From Larus michahellis (taxonomy: Eukaryota; Chordata; Aves; Charadriiformes; Laridae), in NCBI RefSeq assembly GCF_964199755.1, contig NC_133897.1, positions 125,504,125 through 125,568,124 on the forward strand: a stretch of 64,000 bases of DNA. Direction: 5' to 3'. How positions within the stretch are numbered: the first letter of the stretch is position 1; each line of letters begins with the position of its first letter. The position numbers and the translations under genes were made by a program. The notes beneath the pieces were generated by a model. The model worked only from the letters and a program-made list of their open reading frames with translations. It did not search any database and was not told the DNA's origin. This document shows positions 10,340-21,505 of the stretch, piece after piece.

Positions 10340-11400
10340 CTTTTTGGAGAAGCAGCTTTTTTGTAATTTTTTTTTAAAATACAAATTATTAAGACATGTC
10401 ATCTCTGAGATGTTCTCTTTGGAATTTAGTTCCCTTTCACTCCTGAAGACGACAGGAACTGATAGCAAATGCTGTTTGTTTTGCTTAAGGGATAGTACCA
10501 ATACACTTACTTTGAGCAGTCACATTCAGGAGTGCTGTGTGTCTACTATATTACTGCATACCGCCTTTCACTACATCTTACACTATTATTGTATAGGGAC
10601 TCTGATTTGACTCTAACTCCTACCGCTAAATCTGGAAAATAAATTGCAGACATAAGCTGGAAAAAAAAAAAAACAAACCACTTTTCAATGACAGTTAGAT
10701 GCCTCCTAGTGGAACATTATCCAGTATCACAAAGTTGTTGCTACTCATCCTGAAAAGTTTTCAAGATTGATTAATTTGCCATTAGAAATATGCAACTGTC
10801 ATTTAAGACTTTAACAAGACAATTGTTAAAAAGAAAAAGGAAGAAATAATCATGATTACCGACAGCTTTAATAAGCATTATCTATTTAGAAATCATGCAA
10901 AGGTAAGTTTTTGTAATAATAACAGCAAGCCTTTGATACTTGCAATGTGACTCAGGTGCTTAAACACAGACCTCTAGAGCTATTTTAGGTAGTTACACTA
11001 ACTATAGGCTACTTGGCCTATGATATGGCAACAATTAGTATTAAGTAACACAACAGAAAACTCTTCTGCCCACATCCTGTCCTTGCTTCCCCACGAATAA
11101 ACAAGATGAGCTGCTCTTGTTGTTTTAACACTCCTAGACAGAACATAAACTGCATAAAGCTGGGGGATGTGTCTTTTGAAAGGAACACAACAGTTGGGAC
11201 TAGAAATGCAACCAGATAAAAGTTAGGCGTCATCGGCCAAAAGACTCATAAGAAAAGACACGAAAAGAATGAAACTGGAGACCCTCTGACTTGTAACCAG
11301 AATATGCAGTCTGTCATCATCATTTTCTAAAAACTCTCAGACATCCTGTTCACAGTCACTACACTGCCATACGACTGGTTGGTCGTTCATGTATTCTGTC

Positions 11401-11424
11401 TGTGTGTGTGTATAAACACACACA
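11401..11424. repeat. TG/CA inverted repeat around TATAAA
   Basis: A run of TG dinucleotides, TATAAA, then a run of CA dinucleotides. The TG and CA runs are complementary, so the segment is an imperfect palindrome with TATAAA at its centre. It lies in an intron of the minus-strand gene. Confidence 0.8.
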
Positions 11425-11911
11425 ATCTCCAGGAAACCATGCACGTTAGCAAACAAGACTGTCCCTTCTCTAACTGATCAGCTCCTCTACTTAGACTTAT
11501 CCTGCCTGACATCTATTTTTTTAAACTTTGGAAGAATGTAGGCCTTCAGTATACCCTGTCTCATAACTAGCAGGTCCATGCTGTCAACTCAAATGCCCTA
11601 TAGCACCTTCATATAAATGTCCCTCATGCAAGATTCCAAACATCCCACATCACTATCATATCACTTGCACTAAGCCTGTTAGGTTTTAAACCTACTTTTA
11701 AGTTTTCGCCAGCAAGGTCTGGATTGTTTCCTCAAACGAGCTTTTAAACATTAATTCCATTTGTCATCTTTTACATCCTAGAAACACTGCAAATCCAAGT
11801 TCAGCATTTGTTTTGCAACTGTATGCTGAGCAAATACTACTTTGAGAAAATAAGGAGTGAAATGCAATACTTGAGAGAAATTCTAAGCCTCAATATTTTA
11901 CATCACCTTAC

Positions 11912-11964
11912 AACACTCGCAATATCTTAGATCTACAACTTCGTGCACCTCAGAACGCAAAGTT
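11912..11964 (-). CDS. Coding exon (TLRSEVHEVVD...) of the minus-strand gene
   Basis: 53 bases, 17 codons with one base on each side, reading TLRSEVHEVVDLRYCEC. Donor GTT|GTAAGGTG is strong; acceptor ATGCAG has a modest pyrimidine tract. The phases at both ends do not join the flanking exons found here, so exons are missing on either side. Two cysteines near the end could bind metal or form a disulphide, but nothing shows this. Confidence 0.45.
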
Positions 11965-12417
11965 CTGCATTTGTAATAAACTAGATATTTACATCCTTTA
12001 TTTGATAAACGCTATACAAAACAAAGCTGTAACTCCAAAATTAGCCTTCATTAAATGCATCTTCTAAGCAGTGGGCTCAAAATCTTTTACTGCCCCATGA
12101 CAGCCCTCTACCCAGAGGAGAGGTTTACTCCTGCTCCACAGTCACCTCCCCACTCTAGAACTCCCCCATGTGAAAACACACCAGAATCTGTAGTCTGAGA
12201 GTTACCATGGTGATTCCTGATGTCACCTCTAAACTATTTTAGGGCTATGGAGTTTGGAGTTTTGTCTTTTTTTTTTTAGGTTGTCTTTTTTTTTTTTTTT
12301 AAACTGCTCTATGATGACTTCTAAACCAGTATTTTCTCCGCACAAAAAAGGATGAGTTTTATTTTTGTGCTTCAACTTAAACGACTAATAAAATTCGTTG
12401 AGAAATAAGTCACATAC

Positions 12418-12541
12418 CAACTGCGGTCACAATGTACAAGTGATGGACACCACAGTTACTCTCTGGATACAACTTCCAATACTTCTTGCTTTCAGGAAGA
12501 AGTTTCTTAGGACTGCCATTTTCAAAGACATCTTTACTTTC
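12418..12541 (-). CDS. Coding exon (LYPESNCGVHHLYIV...) of the minus-strand gene
   Basis: An open frame reads DVFENGSPKKLLPESKKYW, then KLYPESNCGVHHLYIVTAV, with donor GTTG|GTATGTGAC. The 3' end is firm and leaves one base of a codon. The 5' end is not: an in-frame TAA lies at about 12545 and no strong acceptor is seen, so the exon may begin at 12541, 12532 or within the segment at CCTAAG. The composition and the tryptophan/tyrosine content are clearly protein-like. Function unknown. Confidence 0.6.
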
Positions 12542-13017
12542 ATTTTACTTTTCCTTTAAAGATTTCCAATAAGCTTCTGATGAGAAGTACATTTAACACA
12601 AATTCACACACATACACTTCATCGTGATTTCAAGCTCCTTGGGTTTAGTTCACACTACTGTCAAATTTGCTATAGCAACACTAACTCTGAAACATAAAGT
12701 TGGCATGACATACCAGGACAGAAAAAGGATAGAGAACTAACACTACTGTTGTGAGTGGCAGCCAACTAATCTTTCAGTCCTGCAAATAATTATATTCAGC
12801 ATCCTAAGCTACTACAAATTCTACCCTTTCTTCCAAGGCCCACAGTCCAGCCCAATTGCCTTAAACAACATAGCAGCAGCAATTGCTTTAAGTGCTTGTG
12901 TTAAGCAGGCCTGAAGGCTCCCATTAATAATAAGTTCCAAAGTAACTGGAGCACAGTAGTTATCTCCTGATGTTTTAATTATACCCATAATATTTAATAT
13001 AAACTACTTCACTTTAC

Positions 13018-13116
13018 TCCCCAGAACACCATAAAATAAAGTTGAACAGTGTGATCACACTTCTGCAAAGCAGATACATCAAAAGAATTCTCCACCAAAA
13101 AATCCACACCTGTTGG
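13018..13116 (-). CDS. Coding exon (PTGVDFLVENSFD...) of the minus-strand gene
   Basis: 99 bases, 33 codons, phase 0 to 0, reading PTGVDFLVENSFDVSALQKC, then DHTVQLYFMVFWG. The acceptor is a very good pyrimidine-rich tract ending CATCTTCAG; the donor GGA|GTAAAG is moderate. It follows the exon at 13195-13263 after a 78-base intron, which is short but possible, and joins it in phase. The frame meets TGA three codons after the donor. Confidence 0.52.
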
Positions 13117-13194
13117 CTGAAGATGATGAAGCACAGAGACCAACTTCTGACCCTACTGGAAAATTCCTAGAGTGCCCTTAGGCCAGTCACATAC

Positions 13195-13263
13195 CTGTTT
13201 ATTCATTTGCAAAACAAGATGGCGCATACATTCTTCCCAATTTTGCTTTGGGAAATTTACATT
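13195..13263 (-). CDS. Coding exon (NVNFPKQNWEECM...) of the minus-strand gene
   Basis: 69 bases, exactly 23 codons, phase 0 to 0, reading NVNFPKQNWEECMRHLVLQM and NKQ. The acceptor ACCTACTTAG with a T-rich tract and the donor CAG|GTATGTGAC are both strong. Phases join the exons on either side (13865-13917 upstream, 13018-13116 downstream), making this trio the best-supported stretch of the gene model. Confidence 0.62.
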
Positions 13264-13864
13264 CTAAGTAGGTAAAATAAATGAGATAATATTCAAATAC
13301 TCAAGAGTGCCAAGTGGGGTAGAGTTCAAGACACTTTTCTTACACAGAGAACTAATTAATGATCAGCTACAGAGCACCACTTCCAGTTTGGGGTAAAATA
13401 GCAGATCTGTGACATTCCTGCTGAAAATGGGAACAAAGCAGGAAATGAAGAGAACAAATATATGTAAAGACGCTTCTCATCCAGAAACCATGACTGTACT
13501 CTCAGGTGTTTCTCACCATGCACTGAAGACTGGGATGAACATTCACATACTGCCTAGCTATTTCAGAATTGCTTTGAATGTATTTGCTTTGGTGAACTCA
13601 TAAAAATCCTGGCATAAACCTTTCTGGAACACTGCATGGAAAAGTTGTCTTGCCTATATTGAGTTTTGGCAGCATCTTTGGGAAAAAAAAGCCCTGTACT
13701 ACTAACCATGTCTTGCAGTAGGAACTTCAAATTTGATCTCTGTGTTACTCTTTCTTCTTTCAAGTTTGCATAAAAATTGTGACAGGCAATATGGCTCTTT
13801 AGAGACTTCCACCTGCACTGGTATCATGCCTAAGCCTACCTTTAACTTCAGAATACACGCTTAC

Positions 13865-13917
13865 CATCTCAAAGCAACTGCACTTCAAGTTTACAGAAAC
13901 ACAGCCAAGTGACTGCT
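13865..13917 (-). CDS. Coding exon (SLGCVSVNLKCSC...) of the minus-strand gene
   Basis: It reads QSLGCVSVNLKCSCFEM and ends in phase 0 at the strong donor ATG|GTAAGCG, joining the next exon in frame. A pyrimidine-rich tract ends at CATATCAG, giving a start at 13917; a second AG five bases on gives 13912 in phase 0. Three cysteines lie within eleven residues. Product unrecognised. Confidence 0.48.
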
Positions 13918-14948
13918 CTGATATGGTCCGGCACAGGCACAGAAAACAATAATACATGTCTGGCAGTCAGGTTCTATTCTTAGTCTCCTATTAGGCAGAA
14001 GCCTCTTTGAAAGGAGCTGCTGCAGCTTGGGGCAGTTACTGACAGGCAAACAGAAGATTGAGCAACAGAAACGACCAATATGCCAAAATTAGGACTACAA
14101 AAATGGCAAGACTTCATAAATTTATAAACAGAGTACTGCAAGATTGAAACTAGCTGGTCAAATATCTAAAGTAAGTCATGACACGAAGTCTGAGACTGGA
14201 TGAAGAAAACCCAGAGAGAATGCCAATTAGGAGAGGCAGAAAGATTTTTAGAATAATTCTGGAGTGAAGATCGGAGATTATGCAGAGAACAAACCTAATC
14301 CTACACAGACCCAGTGACAACATTTGGCCATCCAGTATTACATATTTTTTCTGTTTCTGTGATTTCATTACATTCTCCTCACTGCAGACCTCCCAACAAC
14401 ATCCAATTGTTTTTTGTTGCATTTCTGAAGGACACTGACTGTGGTAAAGAACATCTGGCTAAGTGACCATCTCCAAAGACCTCATTGTGGCTGTCTGACC
14501 TCACTCACATACTTCTTACATCCTTATCATATTATATTCATTCACCCAAGGGCAGTTAAAATACCAATAGATCTTTCACACATTTGTCCACCTACACATC
14601 CAAAATATTTTTCAAGTTTTCCCAACAAATCAGGCAGGAGTTCTGCAGAAAACAGTTCCGTTTATCCAAGCCTGATTCCTTCCACAGATGGTCTGCCCAG
14701 TGCCCAGAGTAAGGTAAGGGTCCTGTGGGGGAAAAAAAAAAATGTATCACACACATTACAATTCATTCGCAAGAATAAGGAATTATGATACAAAGGCATT
14801 CTCAAAATACACTCTGATCATTTACTAACTTTAAGCCTCAGATATATTGCATCTTCCATCTTAAAAGCATACTCTGTAATACAGAGGGCATAAGGTCAAG
14901 AGGGACTGGGTATCCTCATTCATTCACTGAAGTGCTGACTAGCCTTAC

Positions 14949-14983
14949 CTGTGTCTCTTTTTTGAGTGTCTCAAAGTTTACCC
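14949..14983 (-). CDS. Candidate first coding exon region of the minus-strand gene
   Basis: 35 bases reading VNFETLKKETQ after two leading bases, with an excellent donor ACACAG|GTAAGGC and an acceptor TTCTGATAACGAG preceded by a short pyrimidine tract. It has no ATG, so translation would have to start further 5' in an exon not found, or this is 5' UTR. It is the closest minus-strand exon candidate to the CpG island. Confidence 0.3.
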
Positions 14984-16128
14984 CTCGTTATCAGAAGGAA
15001 CCTTATTTCCTTGCAGTTCAACAGTGCTTGACTTTTACTTGACAGGAACAGAAAATACCCACTAGAAGAACAGTAGCTACATGGGCACTGGTAAGTACTG
15101 CAAGGACACAAGCATTCTCCACACATTGCAGCAGTTCAGTACTTCCATCTCTTCTCTCACGCAGACCCTAAAGACGTTTTCCTTCATCTTCCACCACGAA
15201 AAATGAACACGCACACACACGCGCGCGCACACCCCTTCCCATCATAGGAGATTTGGGTTGTTTTTCTTCCCCCCTTTTGCTGCCAAAGACTACAGGGCTG
15301 TACAAAGCAGGCCCAGGCTGCTGACTGCGTATCAAATAAACGCCAAGATTCCTTCCCCCTCCGCCCTCCCTTCCCCTTCCTCCAACTTCACTGCGAGCCG
15401 CTGACAACTGCCGAGGCAGCGGGGGGGGGGGGTGGGGGGGAGGAGGGCGACGACAGAGGCGAGAGAGGACCTGCACATGCACAGAAGAAGGCGGCCCGAG
15501 GCTCCGGGCCGAAGAGGATTCGCTTTAACCGCAGACCGCAGCTCAGCTACAGGCAGACGTGACCCCGGGCCGCCTCCCCCGAACCAACAGATAACAACAA
15601 AGAAAACAGCCCGGGGAGGAGGTGGCTACCCCGCGGCGAGTTTCTGCTCCTCCCCTCACGCTGCTCCCAGCCAAAACACAGACCTCAATGTAAACAGAGA
15701 GAAATGTGCGCGTATGGCGGAGCGGGGCCGGGGGGGGGTGCACAGCCATGCTCCTTCCCCGGCGGCTGCCGCCACTAACGCCCACCGCGGCTTCGGGGCG
15801 GAAAAGCGAAGTTACCCTGCATTCTGCACACTTTATTTACATAAAGGAAGTATTTGGCCCCCTCGCTGCTGTTCGGACCACCTCCTCTCCCGACAGGAGA
15901 AACACTCTTCTTCTCAGCCCGTAGGTTCTTCTTGAAGCAAAACAACGCTTCCCCCTTTGCCTCCCCCCGAAATGCCTCGGCCTGGAAGACGTAACCCCCA
16001 CAAGACCCTAAGGTTGTTAGGGATCGGGAAAAAAAGCTCCCGTCCTCACTGCATTTCCTTAAAGGCAACAAAAAATAAAAACAATGTGACGGGGAGGAGT
16101 CAGGGCGCTGCGGGGGACGAGCGCTGCC

Positions 16129-16619
16129 CTCACCTTGCCTTTACCCTCCCCCGTCCCCCCCACCTCGACCGGATTCCAAGGCTGGAACCTCCTGTCTTGT
16201 CCCCGACCCCTCACACCTGCCCCAGGCCCGCGGCAGCTACACCAGCCACCCCCCTCCTCCCCCCCCACAGCTTTTTGCGCCAAGGATTATTTATTACGCA
16301 GGCGGCGAAAGGACGCGGGGAGGTATCGGGAGGAGGAGGAACGGGCTGCCGAGGGCGTACGCGCACTCTCCCCGTCCCGTCCCTCCCCACCCCGCAGGAG
16401 CGGACCTGTCCCGGCTGCGCGAAAACAACCTTCCATTTTCCAACACACCCCCCAACTCCCCCGCGCCTGCGTGCGGGGCCAACAGACAATAGGAACTGGG
16501 GGGGGGGGGAGGGGGCCATCGCAACTCACCGTCCCGGCTGTCGGACGGCGGCCTCCGCGCCCCACAGCGCGGTCCTGCCCACACTACCCCCCAGCAGCCC
16601 CCCCCGGGGGACACTCACC
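16129..16619 (-). other. Three alternative minus-strand first-exon donors
   Basis: Near-consensus donors on the minus strand are GGCAAG|GTGAGG (exon end 16134), GGGACG|GTGAGT (16530) and AACGG|GTGAGT (16619). They suggest that transcription of the minus-strand gene starts upstream of 16619, within about 16650-16870, and may use alternative leader exons. No ATG-initiated frame convincingly crosses them, so the leaders are probably untranslated. Confidence 0.45.
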
Positions 16620-16874
16620 CGTTCCGCAGCGGGCCCCCGGACCCTGCACAGACCCCGTCTGAAGGTGGGGGGGAGGGAAAGAGGAAGGCAGGCAGGAGAG
16701 CGCTCCGGTCGCCCGCGGGGGCGATCGCCGAGCGAGCAGGAGCCGACGTTACCCTTCCCCCGTCCCGGCCCGCCCGTCGGAGGGGTCCCCGGGCCGCCGC
16801 CGTTTGTGTCGGTCGGTGCGAGCGAGACGGAGCGGGGAGGAGGGGCCCCAACAGCTGAGAGGATGTAAACACAC

Positions 16875-16886
16875 GGTCACGTGACC
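16875..16886. promoter_or_regulatory. Palindromic E-box GGTCACGTGACC
   Basis: A perfect 12-base palindrome with core CACGTG extended to GTCACGTGAC, the preferred site of USF and of the TFEB/TFE3/MITF group (CLEAR motif). It is central to the GC-rich promoter and only a few bases from a GTAAACA forkhead-like site. Binding is inferred from the motif only. Confidence 0.6.
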
Positions 16887-16973
16887 CTGCCTCCGCAGGC
16901 GGCCAAACCCCCTCCGCGCCACGGGGCAGCTGGGCGCGAGGGGGTGGGGGGGAGCGCTTCGCTTCGAGTCATG

Positions 16974-17005
16974 ATTGGCTGTGCTTTGCCAGCTCAAGAG
17001 CCAAT
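16974..17005. promoter_or_regulatory. Two opposed CCAAT boxes
   Basis: ATTGG at 16974-16978 (CCAAT on the minus strand) and CCAAT at 17001-17005 on the plus strand, 27 bases apart. Both have the flanking bases favoured by NF-Y (ATTGGCT, AGCCAATGGG). Paired opposed CCAAT boxes suit a TATA-less bidirectional promoter. Confidence 0.6.
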
Positions 17006-17500
17006 GGGAGGGCGGCGTTCGCGGCGCTCGTCACCAGTCGCTTGGGGGAGGTAGGGGATTCTCATGCTCGCGGTAGCGAGCGGCGGGCGGGGCCGGGCCA
17101 TCTCTTCACTGTCCCCTCCCACCTGTGTCCCCTCCACTCGTGTACCCCCCACCCGTCGCGGGTGGCCCGCTTGTGTCCTGTGAGCCGCGGAGAAAGGAAG
17201 ACAGGACCGGATTGTGGCAGCGGGGAGGCCGGGGCTGGCCTTGGGGGGTAGGGGGAGCGGCAGCACTGCGGGAGGGCGGGGGAGGACACGCAGCTCCTCG
17301 GGCCCGCTTTTTAAAAAACTCGGGAAGGTGCCTGGTGCCCACCCGAAATTGCTCCGCTTTCATCGGGCCTCCTAATTTTAAGGCGGTTTCGCCTTTCTTC
17401 GGCAAGCAGAGGCAAGGGGAGGGCTGGCGTCCCCTCGGATCCCCCTCCCGTAGGGCCTCTCCCCAGGCGGGTCAGCAAGTGACACTGTCCCTTCCAGAGA

Positions 17501-18860
17501 AGGGACTTCAGGCTCCCGCGTTGCCGATGCTTGGAAAGATGGTTCGAAAAACCATGAGGAGAAAGAGAAGTCCCAGGGAAAGCTCGGAGGAATTAGGGAA
17601 AGGAGGAAGCACTGTGGAAGGGAATAGACAGGAGTGGAGGTGGAGAGAGCCTCCGGCCCTGTTGCAGGCTGGTGAAATTTGGGGTGATCAGAAGTATTGG
17701 GTCATTCTGAGTGAGCCCTGGTCGTGAGCGAGGTCTCCGAGGCATCATCCCATGTGTGGTTTCAAAGAGGGCTGGAGGGATGATGTGAGATTTGTGGAGT
17801 TGCAGAGTGGGGAAAGTAGGCTGCTTCTGGTTGTTCTGAAGAATTAAAAGTACACAGGTGTCAGGACTTGTTAGCAGCTTGGCTAATCAGGTTTCCATTC
17901 AGGGAAGGAATGAGAAACACTGGAGATCGGTATCGGAAAATGTATGATAAACATGCTTGTGGAACAGTAAGTTCACATTCACCCAGTGATCTGGTAAAGG
18001 GTGTAGTGTTTATGGATTTCAGGCTACTGGATATGAAAATCTGAAGTTCTAAAGCGGATGTTACAATAAAAACAGCAATTCAGGTAACTTGGTGACATTT
18101 ACAATGAATGATAGCTTAATCTGGAGTGGTTTAAGCATTGGGAGTTTTGCGAAATGCAGCTGAGAGGCATAAAGTTTTGAGCTTTAGCCAAAGTTTGAGT
18201 ACTGGTGGAACAGGATTTCTGAGTAAAAGCCCTGAGAAATGGAAGTACACAAAAATGTAGCTGGTAAGAGGCCAGGAGTGAGTATTAGTCTGTTGGGGGG
18301 CAGAATTAGTTAATAGCTGCAGCACACAGTGGTTGTAGATGGCAACAACTGAGGTGCAGATAACTGTAAATATAAGGGGGAGAGTTTCTGCTAGGCTATG
18401 ACTGAGAAATAATTCTGTCTTTTGAGGGATTTAAATAGTCTTACAAATTGCCATACTGTTACAGCTGTAACTGCTTTCCCCTTGCATGAAACAAATTCCA
18501 TTTTTATATTGAAATATGCCTTGCTGTCAGATAGTAAACTTAAATAATTTTTGCTGGCCTTAAGTATTGAATATTTTTTCTATTAAGAACTTTTAGATAG
18601 GTGGAATAAGTATGTATAATTCCCTGCCTGTTGCATGTATGAGGGTTTCCCTCTCTTTCCACTACGTCCTAGATCTTCTCATGTATGACCAACACATGCT
18701 CATTACCTGACAGACAAGGTGCACTTAATCAGTATTCACTCAGGACAGAAGTTGTGGCCATATTTTGCTCATTTAATTTTTAAGGGAATTTTCTTATAGC
18801 TTTTTTCCTGTAAATTACCATGTTAACACTTGAACTGATACCATTTTTTTCCATTTACAG
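17501..18860. other. Sequence right of the CpG island, no exon identified
   Basis: GC content falls steadily. A donor-like CTG|GTAAGA lies at 18260-18270, but all frames before it are closed. This is presumably the first intron of the plus-strand transcript. Confidence 0.4.
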
Positions 18861-18960
18861 TGGATATGGACATCCAATTAGGAAGGTCATTGTGCATCTT
18901 CTCTCAGAGCTGAAAAGAAGCTTCAGCATTCAGGTCTAGCAGAAAATTCTACTCAAACAG
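18861..18960 (+). other. Candidate 5' UTR exon of a plus-strand transcript
   Basis: Exactly 100 bases between a strong acceptor (TTTTTCCATTTACAG) and a good donor (AACAG|GTATGAT). No frame is open across it, although one reads GYGHPIRKVIVHLLSELKRS before a stop. It also holds a short upstream frame starting ATGGACATCC. Its distance from the CpG island (about 1.4 kb) fits a second, untranslated exon of a gene fired rightwards from the island. Confidence 0.4.
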
Positions 18961-21505
18961 GTATGATTCTCCACATCTATTCTTAACTCCTGTTATCCAT
19001 CGTCAAACCAGAAGTAAGGTACATATTTTCTGTTGAAGTATGTAACTTTTGCATCTTGGTATGGAAGATATTTATTGTCACATTATTTTAAATTTGAGAT
19101 GTGCGTAATTTGGGCAACTTTTTTATTTGAGTCTAAGTTAATATTCCCAAAAAACATCTCCAACTTTAAGTATTACATGATAGACCCATCAAAGCTCTGT
19201 ATAAATTTGCTGAGCTCAAAACCCATATAGAGCACTTCTTAATTGAAGCACAGTGAACATCCTTTCACCCTCATAAAACAATCGGGTTCGTAGGCTAATG
19301 TGCCCCCAGAACTTAATTATTCTGTAAAAGTTTTGGATTTTTTTTACTGTCTGTGCAGATTTAAGCGTTATTTATTCTTTCAGTACTTCATTCTGACACT
19401 CTAGTTTTTTCATGATCATGCAAATAAAGAAAGTCTGAACTAGGTGGAAGACTCCCGTTTGTTTTCATTCTGTGCTGCTGGTGAAGTCTATAACATTCAG
19501 ATGCCTAATAGAAAAATACATATTCAAGACTCCCATTTTTTAGCTAAATTTGAAATTTGCTACAAAAGATAATTAAGTATTGAGATTTAACTGTTAACAT
19601 ACTGAAAAGAAAAGTAGATATGCACAGCAATTTACATGTTGATGTCATGTATATTGAGTAGCTAGGTATATTTATTTTTTTATTTATGTAGAAAAAAGTT
19701 GCTCTTTAGACTAAAACAGCATTTTGACCTTCCTAAAAATGGTACTAGCTTAAAAGTAGAGTGGTACAAACTGCATTCCTTGTATGTAATTCTGTTAGCA
19801 TAGAACTAACAAGTAATGACTAATTTACACTGCTTATACTTTTGCACATCTCGATTTAATTAATGAAAACCATTTACATATCATTACATTTAAGTTGGCT
19901 TGATTTGAGTCAGCTTCAGTTTTGTGTTCTGTGTCATTGAGTAACCAGTTTTAAATATTTTCAAATGCTACAGGAAACATACGAACCAAGTCTTTTTCTT
20001 GAAAATTTATTTTTAGACATAGATGCCATTTTGGTAGTTGAATAAAGTTTAAACTTGTAAAATTTTTTACGGAGCTTTAGTTGACAGTGTTGGAAATATT
20101 TTTGATGTTCTACAATACAGTTTATTTTTAATAAAGTAGTAACAGTATAATGTTTTGTGGGATTTCTTAAGGTTTGGATTTCTAAAGTATTGTCCATACT
20201 AAGGAAGAATTTCTTTACTTTCTCGTTTAGCTAAGGAAAGCTAATGCAAGGAGAAGGATATGAGAGACTTACGCCTTAGCTGTATTTCTAATTAGTTATT
20301 TCACATTGTGGTGCGTTCATTTGAATGTTGACACAACTTTTTAGAAAATATTAATTGTTTACTATCATTTTGAAAGAGTGATCACTTTCTGATTCTGCTC
20401 TTTTCTGTAGTTAATGAAATCAGATTTTTTCCTGGTAATTTTTCATTCTATTTTTCCTTTTTTGCTTGGATTTCATGTTAGATGAGTGAAAAAGACACTG
20501 TGTGCAAAGACATAGAAACAAATCCTAATGTAGCTGGTTTAGTTATGGTTATTTACTGTTCTGTGGGTTACCTGCCATTTGTTTTCCCTACTGACAAACA
20601 TCTGAATAAGGGTTCTGAATGTCAGCACTCAACTTCAACCACATTTGTTATAACTAGTATCTAGCAATATAGGGGTTCAGTCAGCTTGAGAAAAAATAAT
20701 TAAGAAGTAGTTGATAGTGGCTCTGAGATCTAAACAATCAGAATTCCTTCGTTATTGGAAGTTAATTCTGCCTGAGTTTTTCAACTGCTGCTTTTTAAAG
20801 GCCATAAAAATAAATAAAAAAATAAAACAGGATGTAGTGTTGGGTCTGCATGTAGTCCAGAAAGCCCATGTAAAAAAATACCCAAATAGAGTAGTAAAAT
20901 AGAGATGAACCAATGTAGAATATGTTACGATCAAAATACTATGGAAATGTAAATAGATAACCTGATCCATAAAGCTAAGGTTAAATTTCTGTTTAAAGCA
21001 TAGACCCTCTCTATATATTCAGATGAATTGGCTTGAGTGGGATAATACAATGATCTGGGTAAGCAGTACTTGATATTACACCATGGGTGGACAAAAAGCT
21101 AAGATGAAAATTGGAAGTAATTTTTAAAGTAACTCTGAGAAATGTTAAGATTATAAATTTCTAAAGTAACAAATAATTCCAGCTGTTAGTGGAACTGAAT
21201 AAAATAATTGTGAAATTGTAATATTGCCAATTCTTGCATATTTAATTTTTTTTCTCGCATATTTTTCCTTGTTGAAAATATCTTTTATCTTCCACTATAC
21301 CAATGAAGCAGGAATAAAAAATTGTCCTCAAAAAGATAGTAGGACCAGAGTTTTCAGAGTTAATGCAGTTTCTGTTTCTTTTATTATTCTCATCAGAGGG
21401 ACAATGCATGGTCAGTGTAGCACAATCATTAAAAACTGAAACTGTTGGAGCTGAAATAAGTGAGCTAAAGAACTGGACAAAGAGTTTCACCAAGAGCAGC
21501 CATAA
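18961..21505. other. AT-rich intronic or intergenic sequence
   Basis: Very AT-rich, with many short A/T runs and no exon-like stretch that survives inspection on either strand. The listed small frames (for example 20482-20664 plus) have no supporting splice sites. Confidence 0.5.

Larger units (their letters stand above)
15170..17500. promoter_or_regulatory. CpG-island promoter, probably bidirectional
   Basis: The only large GC-rich, CpG-dense tract in the window, with abrupt edges against AT-rich flanks. It has no TATA box in an obvious position. Visible elements are a perfect palindromic E-box (16875-16886), opposed CCAAT boxes (16974-16978 and 17001-17005), a GTAAACA forkhead-like site (16865-16871), NRF1-like GCGC-containing sites near 16357 and 16466, and long G runs at 15421-15447 and 16498-16515. 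Minus-strand first-exon donors occur at 16134, 16530 and 16619. Exons lie on the minus strand to the left, and plus-strand exon candidates lie to the right. The large frames here (for example 303 codons at 15957-16868) are low-complexity Pro/Arg/Gly frames typical of GC-rich DNA and are not called. Confidence 0.85.

Noticed and set aside
15017..15089. Plus-strand segment with good acceptor and GTAAGT donor next to the CpG island
   Set aside because: All frames are closed, and it lies on the side of the island occupied by the minus-strand gene. Probably a chance pseudo-exon or an antisense leader.
15957..16868. 303-codon plus-strand frame and many overlapping frames in the CpG island
   Set aside because: Low-complexity Pro/Arg/Gly/Ser translation open on several frames of both strands at once, as expected when stop codons are rare in GC-rich DNA. 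No domain and no splice support.
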